Origin: JASFQI01 sp050115555
GTDB lineage: Bacteria > Desulfobacterota > DSM-4660 > Desulfatiglandales > HGW-15
Assembly: GCA_050115555.1 (NCBI GenBank)
Contig: JASFQI010000274.1
Location: forward strand, 1 to 6,778
Length of the DNA stretch: 6,778 nucleotides
Reading direction: 5' to 3'
Shown here: positions 1-5,348 of the stretch, piece after piece
How the letters are laid out: every line of letters starts with the position of its first letter
Position numbering within the stretch: the first letter of the stretch is position 1
Position numbers and translations under genes: made by a program
Notes under the pieces: generated by a model
The model's input: the letters and a program-made list of their open reading frames with translations, nothing else
Told to the model about the DNA's origin: nothing
Database searches by the model: none

Positions 1-762
1 TCTCTGCCGAAGCAGGGTTTCAACTTCCGACTTGGCTTCTTCGATCTGATCCTTGGAGGCCGCTGAGAGACAAATAATATGGACCATTCCGGGCAATCGG
101 CTGCCGTGCAGCTTGCGCACAAAGGTCGTGTGGGGAACAAAGACCGTGTCGTCCTGGTCCCTGCCTCGTGGATCGCTGCCTTTGGCGGCCAACGTGCCGA
201 TCACCCGAAAGGGGACATTGTTGATTCGAATGGCACGGCCGATCACCTGCGTGCCCGGATCAAAGAGATTCTCCTTGACCGACGTACCCAGAACGGCCAC
301 ATTGGCTGCCCTGCGGATATGCTGCGATGTCAGGAATTCGCCTTCCTGCATTGGCCAGTCGCGAATCAATGGATAGTCGGCGGTCGTACCGGAAACGTTC
401 GTGTTCCAGTTATTGTCACCCGCCACCAACTGGGCGCTCCGGGCGGTGATATGCGTTACTCTAAGGACCGATGGGCACTCTTTCATAATGGCCTCGGCGT
501 CCTTTATCCTTAAAGTTGCCTTGCTGCCGAAGCCGGCCCGGACACCGCCTTTTCGGCTTGATCCAGGATAGACCATCAGCATGTTTGCGCCCAGACTTTG
601 AATCTGTTGCTGGATATCGGCACTGGCACCACGGCCCACATTGATCATGATAATTACCGCGCCGATACCGATGATGATGCCCAGCATGGTCAGCAGGCTT
701 CTGGTCTTGTATGCGATCAGTCCTCGAACCGCCAAATGAAGGACGGTGATCAATATCCGCAT
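1..762 (-). CDS. MacB-type ABC transporter permease, N-terminal part (cut by window edge)
   Basis: Inner-membrane permease of a MacA-MacB-like export system, working with the ATPase and periplasmic adaptor encoded just upstream. Translating the minus strand from the ATG at 762-760 gives 254 open codons to the window edge; the C-terminal part, including the last membrane helices, is outside. Residues 1-20 are a short amphipathic, basic N-terminus (starts MRILITVLHLAVRGL). Residues about 22-42 are a hydrophobic helix (TMLGIIIGIGAVIIM), followed by the VGRGASADIQQQIQSLGAN region typical of the MacB periplasmic core domain. The rest is soluble and fits that extracytoplasmic domain (for example LRIKDAEAI, TTADYPLIRDWPMQEGEF, VAVLGTSVKENLF). 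The ATG abuts the TAG of the ATPase gene with no gap, so translation is probably coupled. Family permeases split from their ATPase are about 400 residues, so roughly 60% is seen. The substrate cannot be read from the sequence. Confidence 0.92.
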   Translation of the reverse strand, partial: MRILITVLHLAVRGLIAYKTRSLLTMLGIIIGIGAVIIMINVGRGASADIQQQIQSLGANMLMVYPGSSRKGGVRAGFGSKATLRIKDAEAIMKECPSVLRVTHITARSAQLVAGDNNWNTNVSGTTADYPLIRDWPMQEGEFLTSQHIRRAANVAVLGTSVKENLFDPGTQVIGRAIRINNVPFRVIGTLAAKGSDPRGRDQDDTVFVPHTTFVRKLHGSRLPGMVHIICLSAASKDQIEEAKSEVETLLRQR

Positions 763-1449
763 CTATCCAATTTCCTCTTTTTCGATCCTTCCGTCGCGCA
801 GGATGATTCTGCGCCGCGCCGTCCTTGCCACCTCGGCGTCGTGGGTGACCAGGACGATGGTCATGTTTTTTTTATTCAGCGTATGCAACAGGCGCAAAAT
901 ATCCTTTCCGGTCGCCGTGTCCAGATTGCCTGTAGGTTCGTCAGCCAGGATCAAGGCCGGATCATTCACCAATGCTCTGGCGATGGCGACACGTTGCTGC
1001 TGTCCGCCGGATAACTGGCGAGGCAAGTGGTTGGCTCGATGGGGTATACCCACCATCTCCAGGCAGGACATGGCTTTTTCCCGATAGCCGGATAGCGGCG
1101 GCCTGCGATAAATCATGGGCAGGGCCACATTCTCGACGGCACTACAACGAGGCAACAAATTGAAGCTTTGAAAAACGAATCCGATGCGCTGATTTCTGAT
1201 TTCGGCCATCTGGCTTTCGGTCAGCGAGGATACGTCCCTGCCTTCGAAAGTGTAACGGCCTTCGCTCAGGGAATCCAACAGGCCGGCAATGTGCATCAGG
1301 GTCGATTTACCGGAGCCGGAGGATCCCATGATGGCGGTGAATTCACCGGCGTCGACCTGCAGGCTCACACCTTTGAGGGCCATCACCGTTTCTGCTTCCA
1401 TGCGATAGTGCTTTCTTATCTCTTCCAATTGAATAACGGGAATGCCCAT
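763..1449 (-). CDS. ABC transporter ATP-binding protein, MacB/LolD (MJ0796-like) family
   Basis: Cytoplasmic ATPase (228 residues) that powers the adjacent permease. All nucleotide-binding motifs are intact: Walker A GSSGSGKST (42-50), Q-loop glutamine in FVFQSFNLLP (Q94), signature LSGGQQQR (146-153), Walker B ALILADEP (165-172) followed by TGNLD, and the H-loop histidine in VTHD (H203). The text around them (MHIAGLLD, ENVALPMIYR, DEPTGNLDTATGKDIL) is that of the LolD/MacB/FtsE-type subfamily, which drives mechanotransmission or export rather than uptake. Length is normal for a stand-alone domain. The ATG at 1449 has an AAGGGA ribosome binding site that overlaps the TAA of the adaptor gene 12 bases upstream; the stop touches the permease ATG. 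A LolCDE-type lipoprotein release role is less likely because a MacA-type adaptor precedes it in the same operon. Confidence 0.96.
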   Translation of the reverse strand: MGIPVIQLEEIRKHYRMEAETVMALKGVSLQVDAGEFTAIMGSSGSGKSTLMHIAGLLDSLSEGRYTFEGRDVSSLTESQMAEIRNQRIGFVFQSFNLLPRCSAVENVALPMIYRRPPLSGYREKAMSCLEMVGIPHRANHLPRQLSGGQQQRVAIARALVNDPALILADEPTGNLDTATGKDILRLLHTLNKKNMTIVLVTHDAEVARTARRRIILRDGRIEKEEIG

Positions 1450-1461
1450 TTTGGTTGTCCC

Positions 1462-3063
1462 TTACGGCTTCAGCCTCGAAAAAAGGGAAGCAGAAGGTTT
1501 ATCGTCTTGAATCTGTGCGAATGCCTTTCCGACGATCACCAAGTCACCTTCAACTAGGCCGTTTCCGATGAGTTGGGTTTCGGTTTCATCGGTGATTCCG
1601 ATAACGACATCCACCGCCTCAGGTGCATGCTCCCGGAGCAGATAGACGCGGGCATGCCGCTGCTTGTTTGAGGCGTGATGTTTAATGGATTCGATCAGCC
1701 GTTCCCTGAAGATCTTGAATCTGGTCAATTGGTTCTGATCGAGGATCTGGGCGAGTTCCTTCAAAACCAGAGTGAAGAAAGCGTGCCATGCGATATTTAG
1801 ATCTCTGCTTTCCTCAGGCATGGCATATGCACTTCTCAGCTTCTGGCGGGCGTTTCCGATAGATTTTGCCAGTTCATCCGACTGGCTCGAATTGAGTTTT
1901 AGGGCGGCCACTGCTTTTTTATACAGATCTCCTTCTCGTACCGGTCGTTGTTCCCGGGCTTTCGGCACACCGGTGGAGCTGGCCTCCGGTTTATAGCGCA
2001 GTGCCGCATTCGGCAGGATCAGGGTGTCGGTTACGGTGGACACCAGGATGGCTGCATTGGCGGTCATGCCCGGCCTCAACATAAGATGGCTGTTATCCAC
2101 ATCGGCGACGACCTTGTACGTAATCACGTCATTTATATTGGTGGCTGAGTTGCGGATTTGCCGGACGACGGCGGTAAACGTTTTGTCCGGATAGGCGTCC
2201 ACATTGAATTCAACATCCTGCCCGGCTTCAATACGGCTGACATCGGCTTCGCTGACGTCTATTTCGACCTGCATGCGTTTGAGGTCTTCGGCAATCGAAA
2301 ATAGCAGAGGAGATTGCAGCGTGGCCGCAACGGTCTGCCCCTCGTCCACATTGCGATGGATGACAACGCCATCGATGGGGGATTTGATTGTGCAGTAATC
2401 CAGTCTGGTATTGGCCAAGTCGAGGCCTGCCTGTTTTTCCGCCACGTCGGCCGAGGCATTTCGTTTTTGAACCAGCGCACGTTCCAGTTGGGCTTTGGCG
2501 GTTTCAATCTGGGCTTCGGCCACGCGGACACCGCCGATTGCCTGGTCACGCCGGGCCAGGGCGGTATCTCTTTCCGCTTTGGGCACGATCCCTCGCTCGG
2601 CAAGGGTGTTGAAGCGGCTGTAGATGCGTTCGGCATCCTCAAGGGTGGCTCGGGCGGCAAATAGTTGGGCCTGGGTACCCTGACAAGCACTTTTCGCAAT
2701 GGTCACGGCATTGTGAGCTTCAAGTTGTTCCATCTTGGCTTTTTCCAGTTGGGCTCGGGCCTGATCGACCTGACCGGCATAAACGGACGAATCGATAAGC
2801 GCCAGTATCTGGTCCTCTTTGACTTCAGAGTTGTAGTCCACCAGAATACTGCGAATATTTCCGGAAACCTGGCTGCCCACCTCCACCGTCTTGACCGGGG
2901 CTAACCGACCCGTGGAGACGACCGTTGCTTTGAGATCCCCTCTGCGGATGGGAACGGTTCGATAGACCCCCCGATCCGTGCGGCTTCCGGTTTGAAGCAC
3001 GAAGATACTCCCCAGAACAAGGAGGATAGCGCCGGCCCATACCCACCATTTGATCCGCCTCAT
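1462..3063 (-). CDS. MacA/HlyD-type periplasmic adaptor with a large C-terminal insertion
   Basis: Periplasmic adaptor (membrane fusion protein) linking the inner-membrane ABC pump to an outer-membrane channel. Order of parts in the 533 residues: N-terminal membrane anchor (about 6-24, WWVWAGAILLVLGSIFVL); first half of the lipoyl domain (about 59-93, TVEVGSQVSGNIRSILVDY); a long alpha-helical hairpin rich in A, Q, E and K (about 97-215); second lipoyl half (CTIKSPIDGVVIHRNVDEG, 224-242); beta-barrel domain (about 260-345, RPGMTANAAI near 330); strand LILPNAALRYKPE (348-360). Typical MacA proteins are about 370-400 residues. The extra length is mostly one helical, charged segment at about 360-470, inserted before the final membrane-proximal strands (ARVYLLREH ... 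GLVEGDLVIVG). The start overlaps the marR stop as ATGA and has a strong AAGGGAGG site 9 bases upstream. The substrate is unknown. Confidence 0.93.
   Translation of the reverse strand: MRRIKWWVWAGAILLVLGSIFVLQTGSRTDRGVYRTVPIRRGDLKATVVSTGRLAPVKTVEVGSQVSGNIRSILVDYNSEVKEDQILALIDSSVYAGQVDQARAQLEKAKMEQLEAHNAVTIAKSACQGTQAQLFAARATLEDAERIYSRFNTLAERGIVPKAERDTALARRDQAIGGVRVAEAQIETAKAQLERALVQKRNASADVAEKQAGLDLANTRLDYCTIKSPIDGVVIHRNVDEGQTVAATLQSPLLFSIAEDLKRMQVEIDVSEADVSRIEAGQDVEFNVDAYPDKTFTAVVRQIRNSATNINDVITYKVVADVDNSHLMLRPGMTANAAILVSTVTDTLILPNAALRYKPEASSTGVPKAREQRPVREGDLYKKAVAALKLNSSQSDELAKSIGNARQKLRSAYAMPEESRDLNIAWHAFFTLVLKELAQILDQNQLTRFKIFRERLIESIKHHASNKQRHARVYLLREHAPEAVDVVIGITDETETQLIGNGLVEGDLVIVGKAFAQIQDDKPSASLFSRLKP
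1654..1986 (-). other. Insertion in the adaptor with two LTxxQ-like motifs (Spy/CpxP-like)
   Basis: Codons about 360-470 of the adaptor. After a short linker rich in P, S, G and R, the segment looks entirely helical. It contains LKLNSSQSDELAKSI, with LNSSQ at 390-394, and later AQILDQNQLTRFKIFRERL, with LDQNQ at 441-445. These resemble, in degenerate form, the two LTxxQ motifs about 50 residues apart that mark the Spy/CpxP/CnrX-type periplasmic stress and metal-sensing helical fold. The segment interrupts the membrane-proximal domain of the adaptor, which continues normally afterwards in the same frame. The domain assignment is inference from motif spacing and helical character; a simple lineage-specific helical spacer is the alternative. 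Confidence 0.5.
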
Positions 3064-3533
3064 TTCAATGCGCCTCCCTTACGGGTCGATCCTTGATCAA
3101 ACAGGTGATGGCGGGCGTTTTCCGACATGCGGGCCAGAAGATCGTCAAGAGAGCGTTTCTCCTCATCGGTGAAACCGGCGGTCAGAATATCCGTCCAGGC
3201 ACGGATGGTTTGCTCAAGCATCGGCATGAGCTCCCGCCCCTTGTCGGTCAGGGATATTTGGTATGCGCGTTTGTCGTCCGGGTTTTTCGTCCGCTGAATA
3301 TAGCCTTCACGGACAAGCGGCTTGATAGTTTTGGCGATCGTGGCCCTGTCAAGATGTGAAAGGAGCCGAATGTGCTCCTGGTTGATGCCGTCCCTTATTT
3401 CCAAGGCTCTTAATATGCGCATTTGCCCGGATCTGATATGGGTCTGGCTCAATTTTCGATCAAAGTACATTTGGCTGCAGCGGCCGATAAAAGAAATAAA
3501 CCGAACGAGTGTAGACTGGTTGGCGATGGACAT
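3060..3533 (-). CDS. MarR-family transcriptional regulator
   Basis: DNA-binding regulator of 157 residues, the usual size for a MarR dimer subunit, first gene of the export operon. It starts with a dimerisation helix (about 5-30). The winged helix-turn-helix is at about 35-100, with GQMRILRALEIRDGINQEHI, a recognition helix near LDRATIAKTIKPLVREGYI (61-79), and a wing carrying NPDDKRAYQISLTDKG (84-99), including the D-x-R motif (D87, R89) that MarR proteins use at the wing. The C-terminal helices (about 103-145) complete the dimer interface. A glutamate- and arginine-rich tail precedes the 4-base overlap with the adaptor gene. An AGGGG site lies about 8 bases before the ATG. As for most MarR genes next to a pump, it probably represses its own operon and is released by a ligand; two inverted repeats upstream fit as operators. 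Confidence 0.95.
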   Translation of the reverse strand: MSIANQSTLVRFISFIGRCSQMYFDRKLSQTHIRSGQMRILRALEIRDGINQEHIRLLSHLDRATIAKTIKPLVREGYIQRTKNPDDKRAYQISLTDKGRELMPMLEQTIRAWTDILTAGFTDEEKRSLDDLLARMSENARHHLFDQGSTRKGGALK

Positions 3534-3550
3534 ATTGCCTGCCCCTAAAA

Positions 3551-3568
3551 TAGTTGGATAGCCAACTA
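3551..3568. promoter_or_regulatory. Putative MarR operator 1 (proximal)
   Basis: TAGTTGG-ATAG-CCAACTA, a perfect 7-base inverted repeat with a 4-base centre, 18-33 bases upstream of the marR start. The size and symmetry fit the 16-20 base palindromes bound by MarR dimers. It overlaps the likely -10 region, so binding would block the operon promoter. The assignment to this regulator is inferred from position. Confidence 0.65.
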
Positions 3569-3595
3569 ATTAATTCAAGTTAGTTGGATTGTCAA
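3567..3595 (-). promoter_or_regulatory. Likely promoter of the marR-adaptor-ATPase-permease operon
   Basis: On the minus strand a perfect TTGACA (plus positions 3590-3595) is followed, 17 bases later, by TAATTA (3567-3572), a weak -10. The -35 sits inside operator 2 and the -10 touches operator 1, the expected layout for repression by occlusion. The -10 is poor, so the exact element is uncertain. Confidence 0.4.
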
Positions 3596-3598
3596 CTA
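3581..3598. promoter_or_regulatory. Putative MarR operator 2 (distal)
   Basis: TAGTTGG-ATTG-TCAACTA, a near copy of operator 1 with one mismatch in the right arm, starting exactly 30 bases away (about three helical turns). The two sites also form an 8-base inverted repeat with each other (CCAACTAA at 3562-3569 and TTAGTTGG at 3580-3587). The right arm contains the TTGACA-like -35 element read on the minus strand. Confidence 0.62.
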
Positions 3599-4049
3599 TT
3601 TTTTATGCCTTAAGAATGGATTGATAAGCCGAGGGGAAGGGATCTCCTCGCCTATATGTCGCTTGGGTAGGTGATTTTCCTCTCCGTAACCCAGCGGCTC
3701 CGTGTGAAATCCTCTTGCCTTCTGGCTTTCGACTTGTTCCAGGTTTCCAATGTGGCCAAGGCGATGGTGGCAAGTCCAAGGTATCCAGAAAAACCTAAAG
3801 GGACGCTGGTAAAAAACATTGGTTTCTTCCGCAGTGTGTGCGGCACGTCCTCCTCCCTGCCTTGAGGAAGATTCCTGAAGAAGGCCGTTTCCGTCGCGAA
3901 AAAGCAGGGAGTCGAAGAGAAACGGCTTGAATAATGAAACCTGCTGAAGTAGCCTCCTTCAGATGGCCCCAAGTTTTCAACACCGCCTTGCGTGTTTCAC
4001 AATGCAAGCCCCCGGCGCGGACGGGGGCTCTGTCCCATCAATTGGAGCC
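3599..4049. other. Long region without a convincing gene between divergent transcription units
   Basis: About 450 bases between the operators of the marR operon and the exported-protein gene. The only reading frame worth naming is on the minus strand at 3652-3819 (55 codons, starting MFFTSVPLGF, one hydrophobic stretch GYLGLATIALATL, then a basic tail). It has a weak GGAAG eight bases upstream and no recognisable relatives, so I do not call it a gene. The promoter of the exported-protein gene should lie here, but I see no clear -35/-10 pair. A GC hairpin at 4007-4029 is listed separately. Confidence 0.6.
4007..4029 (+). promoter_or_regulatory. Strong GC hairpin in the leader of the exported-protein gene
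   Basis: AGCCCCCG-N7-CGGGGGCT, a perfect 8-base stem with loop GCGCGGA, ending 14 bases before the GGAG ribosome binding site (4044-4047). No run of T follows on either strand, so it is not a standard intrinsic terminator. It could be a 5' leader structure affecting translation or message stability, or a dispersed palindromic repeat. Confidence 0.45.
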
Positions 4050-4058
4050 ATGGATTGG

Positions 4059-4940
4059 ATGAAAAAGACGCGATATCCATTCGTTGTATTCTTTCTTGTT
4101 TTTGTTTTCTTTTCGGTTTCCACTTCCGCGTTTTCCAAAGATCCATGCTCGCTGATCGCAGTCACGCCCGTCGTCAAAGAGTATGCCATCAACGTAGTAA
4201 AACCCGCCCTGGATTCGGATAGCAAAAAGGACAGATTATCCCAGCTATTGAAGGTATCAGAGATCATAAGGGATGCAGAACGTGGGATTCACACGAACGC
4301 TATCAAACCAAGCACGTTTATCCTTTACGATAAATTGGAAAAACTGAGCCTTGGATTCCTATGCACATGGCGTCTTTCTTCGGAACAAAAACAAATCCTA
4401 AAGGCATGGCATCAAAAATTTATGCAATCAAACCCGGCAGATGTGTTTTTCGCGCCTTCTGCAGAGGATATTATCCAAACAAAAGCGGCCTTTGGATGTT
4501 CACATTATGCCCGATCCTTTATCGCAATCGTCAAGGCCCTTCATTTGATCCAGAATCCTGGGGATATCCGCTATGCCATTACCAGTAAGGCGGATAATTA
4601 CAATGAGGCTCTTGATAAAAATGACAAGGAATGTACCATCAATGGCCATCAATTCGTGATCGTGAAGATCGATTCCGCCTGGATCGCCCTCAATACCTCC
4701 AAAAGCGAATGGACTCCATTGCCGGATGGATTCAGACCCGGTTCCGTTGTCCCTCCGAAAAATATTTCCATTCGATTTGCTTCCTATCCAGAAGTGACCT
4801 TTCTGTTCAGAAAGATAGGAAAAGACCATCATGATGATTGCAGTGATCAATCATTGACGGCTCTCATGAATCTCTATCGTTCAGGCGATGCGAATAATCC
4901 CGATTTTTTGTGGGAAAGGTACTCGGATACAAATCATTGA
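4059..4940 (+). CDS. Exported protein with a transglutaminase/papain-like Cys-His-Asn pattern
   Basis: A 293-residue predicted secreted or periplasmic protein. The N-terminus is a classic Sec signal peptide: MKKTRYP, then the hydrophobic FVVFFLVFVFF, then SVSTSAFS with likely cleavage near residue 26. The C-terminal half holds GCSHYARSFIAIVKALHL (Cys147), then GHQFVIVKIDSAWIALNTS (His197, Asn212). This matches the transglutaminase-like layout: helix-capping Cys, then a beta strand with His, then the third residue after a W. Classic transglutaminases have Asp at the third position; Asn is the papain choice. Residues about 30-130 are helical and unassigned. I chose ATG 4059 because GGAG lies 11 bases upstream and the signal peptide starts cleanly; ATG 4050 (only 2 bases from GGAG) is the alternative, and the upstream frame to 3963 crosses the hairpin. 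The gene is A+T-richer than its right-hand neighbour. The substrate is unknown, and a non-catalytic role is possible. Confidence 0.8.
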   Translation: MKKTRYPFVVFFLVFVFFSVSTSAFSKDPCSLIAVTPVVKEYAINVVKPALDSDSKKDRLSQLLKVSEIIRDAERGIHTNAIKPSTFILYDKLEKLSLGFLCTWRLSSEQKQILKAWHQKFMQSNPADVFFAPSAEDIIQTKAAFGCSHYARSFIAIVKALHLIQNPGDIRYAITSKADNYNEALDKNDKECTINGHQFVIVKIDSAWIALNTSKSEWTPLPDGFRPGSVVPPKNISIRFASYPEVTFLFRKIGKDHHDDCSDQSLTALMNLYRSGDANNPDFLWERYSDTNH

Positions 4941-4944
4941 TACC

Positions 4945-5134
4945 CGATGAGAAGAGGCGCGTGGGCCGGGTGTCCTTCATTCGAGCTCTTGCCCGGACGT
5001 CCAGTTCGGGCCTGGGCGCGCTGAACTCAATGGGGATGTGGTTGGGGTCAAAGGGAGTAAATGGAATGGATAAACCCGTGATCGATCACCCCGGAGACCC
5101 AGACATGGTTGATGCCCGTATACTTCACGTCCAT
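4945..5134 (-). pseudogene. Internally deleted, frameshifted glyoxalase/VOC-family gene remnant
   Basis: Read on the minus strand from ATG 5134-5132, the frame gives MDVKYTGINHVWVSG, which looks like the start of a vicinal oxygen chelate (glyoxalase/bleomycin resistance/dioxygenase) protein, including the metal-ligand-type histidine in INHV. It then runs straight into VIDHGFIHSIYS, which resembles the late DHG(W/F)CxSIYF strand of the same family. A stop follows at 5050-5048. Shifting by one base at the CCC run (5053-5055) restores FDPNHIPIEFSAPRPELDV and ARARMKDTRPT, the typical C-terminal DPNGIPIEFS strand and tail. The middle of the domain (roughly 80-100 residues) is therefore missing and one extra base breaks the frame. 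The second frame stays open to 4864 inside the opposite-strand gene; the end given is where similarity fades. The family match is by eye. It is not expected to make an active enzyme. Confidence 0.68.
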
Positions 5135-5348
5135 AGGTTCCACTCATCTCCCTACTTCAGCGATTGACTGAGTATATCAGGTTTCAGCATCGCCCCCTGA
5201 TAAAATCTCCTCCTTTTCTGATCCTCTTTTGCCAAAGGCCCCGGCGTGTCGACTCCTTTGACATGCGCCGATTTTTCCGATTGGTTCCCCCGGCATCCTG
5301 TGGTAAGGGCTGTAGGAAATCGATACACCGAAAAGGAGATCACATTCC
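5135..5348. other. Leader region of the dehydrogenase gene, no gene seen
   Basis: No convincing coding frame on either strand. A TTGACA occurs at 5258-5263 but no good -10 follows at the usual distance (TTGGTT with a 17-base spacer), so the promoter remains unplaced. An AAGGAG ribosome binding site at 5333-5338 serves the gene starting at 5349. Confidence 0.5.

Noticed and set aside
2259..2699. 146-codon minus-strand frame within the adaptor gene
   Set aside because: Out-of-frame shadow of the adaptor coding sequence; proline-rich product with no domain and no start signals.
3628..3652. Small inverted repeat CGAGG...CCTCG downstream of the operators
   Set aside because: Only a 5-base stem with an 11-base loop and no T-run; expected by chance.
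3652..3819. Possible 55-residue small membrane protein on the minus strand
   Set aside because: It has one hydrophobic stretch but only a weak ribosome binding site, no known relatives by eye and no operon context. It is mentioned only in the description of the gene-poor region.
3963..4058. Earlier start (3963) for the exported protein
   Set aside because: It would put 30 residues without signal-peptide character ahead of a clean signal peptide, would code through the GC hairpin, and has no ribosome binding site.
4991..5011. Hairpin GCCCGGAC-GTCCA-GTTCGGGC as a terminator of the exported-protein gene
   Set aside because: The stem is good (one G-U pair), but no T-run follows on either strand and it falls inside the remnant of the VOC coding sequence, so it is probably incidental.
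5258..5286. TTGACA at 5258 as the dehydrogenase promoter
   Set aside because: No acceptable -10 at 16-18 bases (TTGGTT at 17). A sigma-54 reading near 5290 also fails at the -12 GC.
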